The notes beneath the pieces are model-generated. The model saw only the letters and a list, made by a program, of their open reading frames with translations, had not been told where the DNA came from and did no database searches. Shown piece after piece: positions 51,530 to 60,943 of a DNA stretch of 64,000 nt (position 1 is its first letter; every line of letters begins with the position of its first letter). The stretch is from Burkholderiales bacterium (GTDB lineage Bacteria > Pseudomonadota > Gammaproteobacteria > Burkholderiales > Ga0077523). Made by a program: the position numbers and the translations under genes. The stretch lies in assembly GCA_019745565.1 (NCBI GenBank), contig JAIESW010000067.1, positions 124,001 through 188,000 on the forward strand. The letters run 5' to 3'.

Positions 51530-51733
51530 GTCTTTCCCCCATGAGGATGGCGTGGCGGCCGCCGGGCGGCTTCGGTCGCTCTTCGTGCGGCGCGCGGGCC
51601 AGAATAGGCCCCGACGCCTTACGGATCGCACACAGTCCGGACCCGATCGGACGGCTCGCCATCCGATCTCACGGAAACCGCCGGCTCCGGGCCGGCGTTC
51701 TCGATGGTGCAGAGGTGCGATCCGAGGATCGCT

Positions 51734-52021
51734 TCAGGTCGTCCGTATGGACCGCAAGTCCTGTTCGCCGAGTACGAGGTGCCGATCCAGCGGGACACCG
51801 TGCGAATAGAGGCTCGCCTTGACGGCGAGTTCGAGTTCCCGTCGATTCCTGCGGATGAAACGATGCACGCTGTCCTCGTCGCTCGGCGTTGCACCCATCA
51901 GGTGCGCCAGCACTTTGCGCTCGATCGAAGCGCGAACCATTCTGCCGTCGACATCGACCAGCAGTTCGACGGGCAGCGAGGGAAGGACGCGACAGTCGGT
52001 GCCCAGAAGTGAAACGTTCAT
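51734..52021 (-). CDS. DUF1488-like small protein
   Basis: 95 residues, cytoplasmic, no signal. An N-terminal strand pair (PVELLVDVDGRMVRASIERKVLAHLMG) and a C-terminal helix (EDSVHRFIRRNRRELELAVKASLYSHG) follow the DUF1488 layout (R-N-R...I/L-E..A...Y..G). The family has no known function. ATG 52021 has GGGAGG 5 bp upstream. The assignment is from pattern only and could be wrong. Confidence 0.6.
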   Translation of the reverse strand: MNVSLLGTDCRVLPSLPVELLVDVDGRMVRASIERKVLAHLMGATPSDEDSVHRFIRRNRRELELAVKASLYSHGVPLDRHLVLGEQDLRSIRTT

Positions 52022-52375
52022 GAGGCCTCCCTGGAACAGGTGGGGCGCGCAGGGGCATCGTGCCCTCCGGTAGTCATCCCGTTCGAGGCGTCCCGACAAT
52101 GGGTACGACAGGACCGCGAAAGGGGAGTTCGCCACGGTTGCCGGATTGCGATCGGTGACTCGTCACGATCCCATCGAGAGGGATCGCGGCGCGGTTCGGT
52201 CAGCGCTACTCGGAGGGGGCGCTTCCCTGGTCCGTGACCTGAGCCGGCGCTTCCGCCTCCAGGGGCGCAGCTCCGCCGGGAATCTCCACCGTGAGTTCCA
52301 GCGACTGATGGCGCCCCGGCGATGCCGGATCGGAAGCCGTTGTGCTGCGCTGGTCTCGATCAGACCGTCGTCAGA
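52022..52375. other. intergenic region with a short degraded frame
   Basis: 354 bp. On the minus strand, directly after the DUF1111 stop, one frame reads PASPGRHQSLELTVEIPGG and on to QVTDQGSAPSE-stop (about 52206-52330) with protein-like composition but no start codon, so it may be a gene remnant. A small hairpin GGTCT-CGATC-AGACC lies at about 52354-52368. Nothing else recognised. Confidence 0.35.
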
Positions 52376-53824
52376 CTAGATCGATTCCACATATAGGACC
52401 AATGCTTCCCGATCCTTCATGGACATCGTCCGGAACCGTTCTCGCGAAGCCTCCGCTTCACCGCCGTGCCACAGGATCGCCTCGATGACCGAGCGCGCGC
52501 GCCCGTCGTGCAACAGCGCAGTGCTGCCGTTGACCGTCTTCGACAACCCGAGCCCCCACAACGGCGGTGTGCGCCAATCGCGCGGACCGGCCTGGAAATC
52601 GGGCCGGTAGTCAGCGAGTTCTTCGCCCATGTCGTGCAGCAGCAGGTCGGTGTAGGGGCGGATGGTCTGATTCGCCAGCTGCGGGAGATGCGGCACCTTT
52701 GCCGCAGTCCTCAATTCGGGCACGTGGCAGACGGCGCACTTCGCTTCGACGAACAGGGCGGCGCCGCGCGCGAAGCGAGGATCGGCCACTGAACGCCGCG
52801 CAGGCACCGCGAGACCCTGCAGCCAGAACTCCATCTCGACCCAGTCGTTGTCGATCAGTTCGCGCGGTGCACCCGGCGTTTCGTCCAGGCAGAGCGCCTG
52901 CGCCGGCGGGCAGTTCTGCGCCGGGAAGAGTTCGGAGGTGACGCCCATGTCGCCGATCGCCGCGGCGGCGATCTGCTGCCTGAGGCTCGGCTGATTCGCC
53001 TTCCAGCCGAAGCGGCCGAGTGCGTGACGGCCGTTCACGGCGTCCCATACGCGATTCGGCCGGCCGCGGACCCCCTCGGCGGTCTGTCGTTCCGCGATCG
53101 CCAGCAGCGTCTCCTCAGGGACAGTCTCGAGCAGCCCGAGACCGACCAACGCCTGTGCGTTGCGTACCGACGTCATGGCACCTGCACCGAGGGGACCGAA
53201 GCGAAGATTCTCGATGCGCAGTCGCGGCTCGCGCAGTTCGACCGTTTCCCCGTCGGCAAAGGTGACCGTGCGCGTCTTCCAGTCGAGATACAGGTCCGCC
53301 TCGGGCGGCACCGGCTCGGTGCTGTACGCGTCATCCGCCGTGCGGCCCTGCAGAGAGTCGTTCTGGAACTGGTCGCCGTAGTGCGGGTCGGCGCGCGGTG
53401 CACCTTGCTCGTCCGTGCCCGGGAGGCTCAGACGAACGATCATCGAGCGCAACTGCTGATTCGCCTCGGTGGGCGGAGCGCCGCGCCCTGCGTTCGCGTG
53501 GCAGATCGAGCATCGATCCGCGATGAACGTGGGGCCCAGTCCCCAGTCGCCGTTCACGCCGGCGAAGACCACCCATCGGCGATGGAAGTGGCCCCGTCCC
53601 ATGTCGAAGGCCTTGCGCTGCTTGTAGTCCAGCACCGCAGCCGGTTCGGCATACGCACTCGAATCGGTGCGGGCGACGGTGAAGGTGCCGGCCGACAGGG
53701 CTTCGTCCGGAATGTGGTCGGCGTCGGCGGAGAGGATCGACGGCGGCAGCAGGCACGCGAGCATGAAGCTGCATCCGGAAACCATGCCGGCTGTGGATGG
53801 ACGACGGGTTGCGATCTGGCTCAC
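52376..53824 (-). CDS. DUF1111 di-haem cytochrome c oxidoreductase-like protein
   Basis: 482 residues. Exported (N-terminal hydrophobic segment MVSGCSFMLACLLPPSIL), with two c-type haem sites, CSICHANAGRG near 106 and CAVCHVPELRT near 365. Family segments: NGDWGLGPTFIADRC, GRFGWKANQPSLRQQIA, and a C-terminal PPLWGLGLSKTVNGSTALLHDGRARSVIEAILWHGGEA. DUF1111 proteins are MauG/CcpA-like di-haem proteins (often called thiol oxidoreductase), and some lie with iron-uptake genes. A paralogue is encoded at 57119. Divergent from the decarboxylase gene at 53957. Confidence 0.88.
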   Translation of the reverse strand: MSQIATRRPSTAGMVSGCSFMLACLLPPSILSADADHIPDEALSAGTFTVARTDSSAYAEPAAVLDYKQRKAFDMGRGHFHRRWVVFAGVNGDWGLGPTFIADRCSICHANAGRGAPPTEANQQLRSMIVRLSLPGTDEQGAPRADPHYGDQFQNDSLQGRTADDAYSTEPVPPEADLYLDWKTRTVTFADGETVELREPRLRIENLRFGPLGAGAMTSVRNAQALVGLGLLETVPEETLLAIAERQTAEGVRGRPNRVWDAVNGRHALGRFGWKANQPSLRQQIAAAAIGDMGVTSELFPAQNCPPAQALCLDETPGAPRELIDNDWVEMEFWLQGLAVPARRSVADPRFARGAALFVEAKCAVCHVPELRTAAKVPHLPQLANQTIRPYTDLLLHDMGEELADYRPDFQAGPRDWRTPPLWGLGLSKTVNGSTALLHDGRARSVIEAILWHGGEAEASRERFRTMSMKDREALVLYVESI

Positions 53825-53956
53825 CTTGGCTCGTCAGTTCACGCGGGTCAGGGGCCGTCTCGGTTGTCGGCCGCACGAAACGTACGCAGAGTAGCATCTC
53901 GCCCATCCAAGCCGGCCGACGAGTCCGTCCGACCCGTCCCCGGAGGATCATCGCCC

Positions 53957-55585
53957 ATGAACCTCACCGAATCGCTCCTGCACGCGCTCAAGGCCAACGG
54001 TGCACGCCAGATCTTCGGCATCCCCGGCGATTTCGCGCTGCCGTACTTCCGCATCATCGAAGAGTCGCAGATCCTGCCGCTCTACACCCTTTCGCACGAA
54101 CCCGGCGTGGGCTTCGCGGCCGATGCATCGGCACGGGTCAACCGGTCAATCGGTGTGGCTGCCGTCACCTACGGCGCGGGCGCGCTCAACATGATCAACG
54201 CGGTCGCGGCCGCCTATGCCGAAAAGTCGCCCGTGGTGGTGCTCTCGGGCGGACCGGGCAAGGGCGAGGCGAGTTCCGGTCTGCTGCTGCACCATCAGGC
54301 CAAGACCCTCGATTCGCAGTTCCGCATCTACGAGGAGATCACCTGCGACCGCGTGCGCCTCGACGATGCCGAGCGGGCGCCGACGGACATTGCCCGCGTG
54401 CTGAGCAGCTGCCTGAAGCACTCGCGGCCGGTCTACATCGAGATCCCCAGAGACATGGTGGGTGTGCCTTGTGGGCCGGTACCGGAGCTGGCGCCGGTGA
54501 CGGTGGACGACGAGGCGCTGGCCGCGTGTGCGGACGAGGTGCTCGAACGCATCCAGAGCGCATCGACGGCCGTGCTGATGGTGGATGTGGAAGTCCGCCG
54601 CTTCGGTCTCGAGGAGAAGGTGGCCGAACTGGCACTTCGGCTGTCGCTGCCGGTGGTCACGTGCTTCATGGGTCGTGGCCTGCTGTCGGACTCCGACGCC
54701 TCGCTCGTCGGCACCTACATGGGTGTGGCCGGCCTGCCGGAAGTGACGCGGCTGGTGGAGAACTCCGACGCCCTGGTCCTGCTCGGCGTGATCCTTTCCG
54801 ATACCAACTTCGCGGTTTCGGAGAAGAAGATCGATGTCCGCAAATCCATCGTGGCGTGCGACGGCGAAGTGCGGCTCGGCCATCACGTCTATCCGAAGAT
54901 CCCGCTCGGCGCGCTCGTCGATGCCTTGCTCGCACGAACTCAACCGCGAGCAAGACCGCACAACGTCGTACGTACCACTTATCCGCGCGGACTGGTGGCC
55001 GACGGCAGCGAGATCACGCCGAACGACATCGCCGTCGCGGTGAACGACCTGATGGCCGAGCACGGCAAGATGCCGATCGCGTGCGACGTGGGCGACTGCC
55101 TCTTCACCGCGATGGACATCGAGCACACGGCGCTGGTCGCGCCCGGCTACTACGCCACCATGGGTTTCGGTGTGCCCGCAGGTCTCGGGCTGCAGGCGGC
55201 CACGGGACAACGCCCTTTGATCCTGGTCGGCGACGGCGCATTCCAGATGACCGGCTGGGAGTTGGGCAATTGCCGGCGCTACGGATGGGATCCGATCGTG
55301 CTGCTCTTCAACAACGCATGCTGGGAGATGCTGCGGACGTTCCAGCCCGAGTCGCGCTTCAACGTCCTCGACACCTGGGGCTTCGCCGAGATGGCTGCAG
55401 GGCTCGGCGGGAACGGGACTCGCGTCCGCACGCGCGCCGAACTCAAGACCGCGATCGATCGCGCGTTGGCGCGACGCGGTCAGTTCCAGTTGATCGAGAT
55501 CATGATCCCGCGCGGCGTGCTGTCGCAGACGCTGGAGCGGTACGTGAAGGGCGTCAGGCGACTCGCGGCGGCGCAGCCCGGTTGA
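53957..55585 (+). CDS. ipdC: phenylpyruvate/indole-3-pyruvate decarboxylase
   Basis: 542 residues. A thiamine diphosphate enzyme very similar in length and sequence pattern to the Azospirillum brasilense phenylpyruvate decarboxylase (IpdC/PPDC): FGIPGDFALPYF, LSHEPGVGFAADA (cofactor Glu), GLLLHHQAKTLDSQ with the HH pair, MGDCLFTAMDIEH-like GDVGDCLF, and GDGAFQMTGWELGNCRR...NNACWEMLRTFQPES for diphosphate binding. It would make phenylacetaldehyde or indole-3-acetaldehyde, a step to phenylacetate or auxin. GGAGGATC precedes ATG 53957. No aminotransferase or aldehyde dehydrogenase is adjacent. Confidence 0.9.
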   Translation: MNLTESLLHALKANGARQIFGIPGDFALPYFRIIEESQILPLYTLSHEPGVGFAADASARVNRSIGVAAVTYGAGALNMINAVAAAYAEKSPVVVLSGGPGKGEASSGLLLHHQAKTLDSQFRIYEEITCDRVRLDDAERAPTDIARVLSSCLKHSRPVYIEIPRDMVGVPCGPVPELAPVTVDDEALAACADEVLERIQSASTAVLMVDVEVRRFGLEEKVAELALRLSLPVVTCFMGRGLLSDSDASLVGTYMGVAGLPEVTRLVENSDALVLLGVILSDTNFAVSEKKIDVRKSIVACDGEVRLGHHVYPKIPLGALVDALLARTQPRARPHNVVRTTYPRGLVADGSEITPNDIAVAVNDLMAEHGKMPIACDVGDCLFTAMDIEHTALVAPGYYATMGFGVPAGLGLQAATGQRPLILVGDGAFQMTGWELGNCRRYGWDPIVLLFNNACWEMLRTFQPESRFNVLDTWGFAEMAAGLGGNGTRVRTRAELKTAIDRALARRGQFQLIEIMIPRGVLSQTLERYVKGVRRLAAAQPG

Positions 55586-55672
55586 CTGCCGTCAGCCGCC
55601 GAAGCGCGTCCCGAGGTCAATGCCCGGATGCATGGACCTGTCCGCGCGCTGTCGTGGCTCGCCGGTCGACGG

Positions 55673-56839
55673 TTATGGCTTCGAGCTCGCGCTCGCCTGC
55701 CGGAACTCGTCCGGTCGCAATGCGAACTCGGTGCCGTATCCGCCGACAGCGAGGCGAGCCGCGATCACTTTGGTGACTTTGGCGAGTGAGCTGAAGTGGT
55801 CCGACCCCTCTACGGGAACACAGTGCAACTGGGGGTTCCTGGACTTCTGGCAAAGCGCCGCGAAGTCCTCGGTGTTCGCCGGGCCGTTCGTGCCCTCGAT
55901 GATGTAAGTCGGCGCGGAGATCCCGCTCAGCCAGTGGATCGGTGAGCGCAGTTTGATCTCACGCGCGCCATACTCTGCGAAGTTCACGGGCACGACGGAA
56001 GGCGGATATCGGGTCACTTCGGCGACCGGGCCGAAGGCGAACACCGCCTTGAAGCGACCGCTCGACTCGGCTGTCAACAGAGCCAGGGTGCCACCCGTAC
56101 TGTGGCCACCCAGATGGATCTGAGTCGGATCGACATAGGCAAACCGCGCCAGATGGTCGGCAGCGGCCAGCACGTCCTCCACTTCACCGAACAGGAACTC
56201 CTTGCCGCCGGGATTGGCGTTGCCGCCACGCAACGTGGGAAACATCATGATCAGACCGGCTTCGCGGAACGCCTCGGCCGACTGGTCGTTGGATTCCGGC
56301 CCCGGCGACCAGAAATCATCGAGCGAATTCGAATCCCCTCCGGTCAACCAGATGATGGCGGGATGCTTCTGCCCGTCCTTCGGATCGGGCGTTACGAATG
56401 CGGGGAGTGTCAGATTGCGGCTGCTCGTGTAGTCCGTCCGTACGAACAGCTGCGGTGGCGGATGAGGCAGCGGTGGCGTACCGCTGGCAGGCACGGAGAT
56501 GGCGGTCTGGAAACCGCTTCGAGCTTGTTCCAGACTCTCCTGGGATTCGGCGGCCGCAGTGCTGGTCGGCGCGACCGGCGCTTCTGCGCGGGCACGCTGC
56601 ACCTCGGTCTTCTGCCGATTGATCTCGACGAAGGAGGCCTTGTCGATGCAGTCGTAGTATCGATTGATCGTATAGCCTTGCTGCATGGCGTCGTTGCGCT
56701 TTTGCGCGGACCTGAGGGGTGGCCCGGCACACGCTGCTTCGTCGTATTCCGGCTTCGGCGAGCGATCCCGCACGAACAGCATGAATGCGCCGAACGCGAT
56801 GATCATTGCAACGAGGCCTTGCAGCGACCTGTTTCCCAT
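55673..56839 (-). CDS. membrane-anchored or exported prolyl-oligopeptidase-like hydrolase
   Basis: 388 residues. An N-terminal hydrophobic helix (GLVAMIIAFGAFMLFV) acts as anchor or uncleaved signal, then an alpha/beta hydrolase of the S9/acetyl-esterase kind: HPAIIWLTGGDSNSLDD, nucleophile Ser in IHLGGHSTGGTLALL (GHSTGG), Asp in YIIEGTNGPANTEDF, and His in VEGSDHFSS. A Cys pair in the linker (AACAGPP; YYDCIDK) fits a periplasmic location. Substrate unknown. It lies between the two DUF1111 genes, on the same strand as both. Confidence 0.8.
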   Translation of the reverse strand: MGNRSLQGLVAMIIAFGAFMLFVRDRSPKPEYDEAACAGPPLRSAQKRNDAMQQGYTINRYYDCIDKASFVEINRQKTEVQRARAEAPVAPTSTAAAESQESLEQARSGFQTAISVPASGTPPLPHPPPQLFVRTDYTSSRNLTLPAFVTPDPKDGQKHPAIIWLTGGDSNSLDDFWSPGPESNDQSAEAFREAGLIMMFPTLRGGNANPGGKEFLFGEVEDVLAAADHLARFAYVDPTQIHLGGHSTGGTLALLTAESSGRFKAVFAFGPVAEVTRYPPSVVPVNFAEYGAREIKLRSPIHWLSGISAPTYIIEGTNGPANTEDFAALCQKSRNPQLHCVPVEGSDHFSSLAKVTKVIAARLAVGGYGTEFALRPDEFRQASASSKP

Positions 56840-57118
56840 CCGTCATCCGTCCGAGCGTGGTGTCGGTTCCGTCACAGTGTGGCTCTGTGCTGCAGAGTAT
56901 AGGGTGCAGGCACCGACGAAAACGCACACGAGCCACAGAGCCATGGGCCGGATGCTTGCTGTCAGAACGCGATGCTGCGGGCGCTGCAACGAGTCAGAAG
57001 CCACGGAGGTCGGTTCCGGAGCAGTTTCGAGTGGTGACACGATGTATCTGGCGACTACGAAAGTCGGATGGACTTCGATGGGCCCCGCGCCGCATTCAAG
57101 CTCGATAGCAAGGATTTC

Positions 57119-58555
57119 TCAGATCGATGCCAAATAGAAGAGTAGTGCTTCTCTCTGATCTCGCGCCAGCTTCCGGTACGCGTCGCGAGAAATCGCCGCC
57201 TCGCCGCCGTGCCAAAGAATGGCTTCGGTCGCGTTCCTCGCGCGCCCGTCGTGCAGCATCGGCGCGTACTCGGCGCCCAGTACCGTCTTCGCCAACCCCA
57301 GTCCCCACAGCGGCTGCGTCCTCCAATCCCGCCCCCCCGCCTTGAAATCCGGCCGGTGGTCCGCAAGGCCTTCACCCATGTCGTGCAACAAGAGATCGGT
57401 GTAAGCCCGCACCTTCTGGTTCTCGAGCATCTTGAGGTGCGGCACCTTCTCGGCGGTTCTCAACTCGGGTACGTGACACACGGAGCACTTCGCCTCCACG
57501 AACAGCTTCTCGCCCTGTTTGAACTTCGGGTCCTTCACGTTGCGGCGCGCCGGCACCGCGAGGGCCTGTTCCCAGAACGTGATCTCGTTCCAGTCGTTCT
57601 CGATCAGTTCGGGCTGGTTGCCGGGCGGTTGATAGGCACAGTCGGTCTGCGGCCCCGGACAGTTTTGCTCCGGATAGAGATCTGACGTAACACCCAGATC
57701 GCCGGCATAGGCGCTCGCGATCTGCTGCCCTACGCTCGGTTGATTGGCCTTCCAGCCGAAGCGGCCCAGGGAGATCTTCTTGTTGACGTCGTCGCGCACG
57801 TAGTTGGGCCGGCCGTTGAAGCCCTGCGCCTTCTGTTCCTCCGCGATCTTCAGGATGGTTTCCTCGGGTACCGCTTCGAGCAGGCCGAGGCCCTGGATCG
57901 GTTGTGCCATGCGCAGCGAGATCATGGTGTCGTCGCCGATCGCGCCGAACCAAAGCTTGCCCCAGCGCACCTTCGGCTTGCGCAGTTCCACCACTTCACC
58001 GTCGGCGAGCGTGACCTGGCTCGTCTCCCAGTCGATGAAGACTTCGGCTTCCGGCGGCACGCGATCGCCGAGGAAGGTGTCGTCGCGATCCTGCCCCATC
58101 AGCCCCTGGTTCTGGATCTGGTCGCCGTAGGCCGGATGCGGCTTCGGGCCACCGTGCTCGGTCTCGCCCGGAATGCTGAGGCGCACCAGTACGGCCATCA
58201 CCTGTTCGTCCGCCTTCTCCGGCGGCATGCCGCGCCCGGCACGAACGTGACAGGTCACGCACTTGTTGGTGATGAACGTGGGGCCGAGACCCCAGTCGCC
58301 GCCGATGGACGGGAACTGCACCCACCGCTGGTTGAAGTGATGCCGCCCGCGCATGAACCTTTCCTGCACCTTGTAGGGCAGGCCGTTCGGCGCCTGGTCG
58401 AACGCGTGCTCGTCGAAGCGGGCAACGGTGAGGGCGCCGGCCGATAGTTCCTCTTCCTCGAGCGCACCGGTGGGGTCCACACCCAGAGCGATTCCGGCAC
58501 AGGCCAGCGTTCCGACGGCGATCAGCGCGGCTCTACGGCGGATTTTCGGTGTCAT
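57119..58555 (-). CDS. DUF1111 di-haem cytochrome c oxidoreductase-like protein (paralogue)
   Basis: 478 residues. Signal peptide RRRAALIAVGTLACAGIALG, and two haem motifs CVTCHVRAGRG and CSVCHVPELRT. It matches the protein at 52376 along its whole length (NQRWVQFPSIGGDWGLGPTFI, GRFGWKANQPSVGQQIAS, PLWGLGLAKTVLGAEYAPMLHDGRARNATEAILWHGGEA), clearly a paralogue, perhaps half identical by eye. GAGGATC precedes ATG 58555. The 279-bp gap on its 3' side (56840-57118) shows nothing notable. Confidence 0.88.
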   Translation of the reverse strand: MTPKIRRRAALIAVGTLACAGIALGVDPTGALEEEELSAGALTVARFDEHAFDQAPNGLPYKVQERFMRGRHHFNQRWVQFPSIGGDWGLGPTFITNKCVTCHVRAGRGMPPEKADEQVMAVLVRLSIPGETEHGGPKPHPAYGDQIQNQGLMGQDRDDTFLGDRVPPEAEVFIDWETSQVTLADGEVVELRKPKVRWGKLWFGAIGDDTMISLRMAQPIQGLGLLEAVPEETILKIAEEQKAQGFNGRPNYVRDDVNKKISLGRFGWKANQPSVGQQIASAYAGDLGVTSDLYPEQNCPGPQTDCAYQPPGNQPELIENDWNEITFWEQALAVPARRNVKDPKFKQGEKLFVEAKCSVCHVPELRTAEKVPHLKMLENQKVRAYTDLLLHDMGEGLADHRPDFKAGGRDWRTQPLWGLGLAKTVLGAEYAPMLHDGRARNATEAILWHGGEAAISRDAYRKLARDQREALLFYLASI

Positions 58556-58672
58556 CGAGATCCTCACTGCGGGCTCCTCGTTGTTGTGTCCGGCCTTGCC
58601 GGTACGGTAAGCCAAGCAGCGACTCGAATACAACCGCGTCAACGGGCAGGGACCGTTGACACGTGTAACACC

Positions 58673-59335
58673 CTATTCCGCCACGAACCCCAGTTCGCGA
58701 TGGCTGCCGTCGCAGAACGGCTTGTTCTTCGATGCACCGCAGCGACAGAGCGCGGCTTCCTGCCCCTGCCAGGCGAGCCGTCCGCCGCCGTCGAAGATCT
58801 GCATCTCGCCGTCCAGGCGCAGCGGACCGTTCTGCCGCAGCGTGATCTTGAGCCCTGGGTTGGGCGGGGCTTTCGCGGGCTTCGAGTCGGTCGGTCCCGT
58901 CACGAGGCCGAGATCGGAAAACCCGGTCTTGGCGTGCGACCGGTCGCAGAACGGCTTGTTGGCCGATTGTCCGCAGCGGCACAACGCGACGCGCGTGTCC
59001 TTCGCCACCGTCCCGCCGTCGGACCCTCGAACAATCTCGATCTCACCGCGCACATGCAGGGGACCGTCGCTGGCGATGGTGACTGCATTGACCTTGGCAG
59101 GTCGCTCGGATTTCGTGCCGTTGCCGAACTGATACTTGAGCGCGCCCGACGGGCAACGCTCGATCACGCCCATGACGGCCGTGGCGCTGGCCGCGTTCGC
59201 ATCCACCCAAGGCTTGCGCGAGGTGTCGAACACCTTCGGCAGGCCGCGCACGCACTCGGCTGCATGGATGCAGATCGCAGCGTCCCACGTGACGGTGATC
59301 GTGTTGCCCTTGTAGACGTGAATCCTGGATCCCAA
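58673..59335 (-). CDS. ferredoxin-like plus double CDGSH iron-sulphur protein
   Basis: 220 residues. The N-terminal third is a divergent 4Fe-4S-type domain (Fer4_19) with AAICIHAAECVRGLPKVFD and ERCPSGALKYQ. Two CDGSH iron-sulphur domains follow: CRCGQSANKPFCDRSHAKTGF and CRCGASKNKPFCDGSHRELGF (C-x-C-x2-[S/T]-x3-P-x-C-D-x2-H, both complete). Such proteins carry redox-active 2Fe-2S clusters in the cytoplasm. No ATG lies between the upstream region and the domain; TTG 59335 is proposed because GGGAG stands 7 bp before it and the homologous N terminus starts there. It is 67 bp downstream of the isochorismatase-like gene. Confidence 0.87.
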   Translation of the reverse strand: MGSRIHVYKGNTITVTWDAAICIHAAECVRGLPKVFDTSRKPWVDANAASATAVMGVIERCPSGALKYQFGNGTKSERPAKVNAVTIASDGPLHVRGEIEIVRGSDGGTVAKDTRVALCRCGQSANKPFCDRSHAKTGFSDLGLVTGPTDSKPAKAPPNPGLKITLRQNGPLRLDGEMQIFDGGGRLAWQGQEAALCRCGASKNKPFCDGSHRELGFVAE

Positions 59336-59402
59336 CGCGGAACTCCCGAACGGCGAATGCAGCAGTATCCGCGAACCTTGCGCGTGACTCAATCCGCAAG
59401 AG

Positions 59403-60002
59403 TCAACGCGCGAGGTCCTTCGTGCGGGCCACCACCACGGCGAAGAGGTCGGCGATGCTCGCGAGGCTCGCGTCGTGGATGCTCTGCGCCGGAACGACAC
59501 CGCCCGAGGGCTTCGGCAGATCGCGCGTGGCCGTGGCGCCGGCCACGACCGTCACGTTGTAGCCCAGGTTGAATGCGCCGCGCGCTGTCGAGTTGACGCA
59601 CATGTGGGTCATGAAGCCCGCGAGCACCAGGTTGGTCGCGCCGATGGCCTGCAGCCGCTCGTGGAGATCGGTGCCGACGAAGGAGTTGGGATAGTTCTTC
59701 ACCACCACCGGTTCGTTGCCGCCCGGTGCCACCGCTTCGGCAATGCGCCCGATGTCGGCATTGATGTCGAACAGCGATCCCGGGCCGTCGTCCTGCTGGA
59801 TGTGGAACACCGGAATACCCGCGTCCCTGGCAGCGGCGAGGAGGCGTTGGGCTTCGGCGAGCGCTTCCTCCACGCCGGTGAGTTGCAGGGTACCTTGACG
59901 ATATGTGTTCTGGCAGTCGATCAGGACGAGGGCGGAATCCTTCAGGGGATGCGGCTCGGCGGGGAGACCGACGACCGCACGCAACGTGGTGGCTTGAGTC
60001 AT
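59403..60002 (-). CDS. isochorismatase-family cysteine hydrolase
   Basis: 199 residues with the catalytic triad of the family: Asp in LVLIDCQNTY, Lys in VVKNYPNSFVGTDL and Cys in FMTHMCVNSTARGA. The family includes nicotinamidase, biuret hydrolase and N-carbamoyl hydrolases, so an amide or carbamoyl substrate is likely. That would fit the divergent urease-like operon 241 bp away, but it is inference from position. Cytoplasmic. ATG 60002 starts MTQATTLRA. Confidence 0.87.
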   Translation of the reverse strand: MTQATTLRAVVGLPAEPHPLKDSALVLIDCQNTYRQGTLQLTGVEEALAEAQRLLAAARDAGIPVFHIQQDDGPGSLFDINADIGRIAEAVAPGGNEPVVVKNYPNSFVGTDLHERLQAIGATNLVLAGFMTHMCVNSTARGAFNLGYNVTVVAGATATRDLPKPSGGVVPAQSIHDASLASIADLFAVVVARTKDLAR

Positions 60003-60243
60003 GGGATGGCGTCGAGCGGAGAGATTGCCTTCAAGTCTACGCGGTCGCGTGGTACCGCTGCAGGTGTTGCCGGATGGTGCGCCAACCAGCCGCAGGCACC
60101 ATCGCGGAGCGCGCCGGTCGACGTCGGCGAGGTACCGTCGGTGGTCTTCCCTGCGATGGAGATGAGGCGCTGCTGCATCATGGTCGCGGCACGGAACCTG
60201 CCGCAGGTTCGCCACACCCGTCAGCCCCACCCAGGAGACCGCC

Positions 60244-60942
60244 ATGATGAATCTGACGCCCACCGAGATCGACCGACTCACCCTGTTTACTGCGGCGGAA
60301 CTTGCGCGCCGCTACCGGTCCCAGGGGATCCGCCTCAGCCATCCGGAGGCGGTCGCCCTGATCACCGATGAAACGCTGACGGCCGCGCGTCGCGGGTTGA
60401 GCCATGCGGAGTTGGTGAACTTCGGTGGGCAGCTGCTCACCACCGACGACGTGGAACCCGGTGTCGCTTCGATGATTCCCTACATCGCGCTCGAGGCCTC
60501 CATGACCGAGGGCACCAAGCTGGTGGTTCTGTTCGATCCGGTGAAGCCCGGCATGCAGCCGCCGGCAGACGAGCCGGTTCCGGGCGAGATCATTCCCGCC
60601 GGGGCCGACGTCGAGTTGAACGTGGGGCGCCGTCGCGTCACGGTGGAAGTGCTCAATAGCGGCGACCGCGCCATCCAGGTGCGCAGTCACGCGCATTTCT
60701 TCGAAGTGAATCGCGCGCTGCGTTTCGACCGGGCGCAGGCCTTCGGCATGCGGCTCGACCGCCCCTCCGGTACCGGCGTGCGGTTCGAACCGGGTGTGCT
60801 CGTGAAGGTCGATCTCGTGGCGATCGGCGGGACCGGCGAGGTGCACGGCTTTGCCAATCTCACCGATGGTTCCATTCACGATCCTGCGGTCAGGGCGGCA
60901 GCGCTCGATCGTGCGCGCCAGCGCGGCTACCTGGGGGCGTGA
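60244..60942 (+). CDS. ureAB: fused urease gamma-beta subunit
   Basis: 232 residues. Residues 1-100 align with the urease gamma subunit (MNLTPTEIDRLTLFTAAELARRY, GVASMIPYIALEASMTEGTKLV), and residues about 108-232 with the beta subunit (PGEIIPAGADVELNVGRR, GDRAIQVRSHAHFFEVNRAL, GMRLDRPSGTGVRFEPG). Most bacteria have separate ureA and ureB; fusion is known in Helicobacter and some others, and is less common in betaproteobacteria. The two halves are joined by a short Pro-rich linker (MQPPADEPVPG). The alpha-subunit gene starts 1 bp after its stop. No ureD lies upstream; a divergent isochorismatase-like gene is there instead. Confidence 0.9.
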   Translation: MMNLTPTEIDRLTLFTAAELARRYRSQGIRLSHPEAVALITDETLTAARRGLSHAELVNFGGQLLTTDDVEPGVASMIPYIALEASMTEGTKLVVLFDPVKPGMQPPADEPVPGEIIPAGADVELNVGRRRVTVEVLNSGDRAIQVRSHAHFFEVNRALRFDRAQAFGMRLDRPSGTGVRFEPGVLVKVDLVAIGGTGEVHGFANLTDGSIHDPAVRAAALDRARQRGYLGA

Positions 60943-60943
60943 C

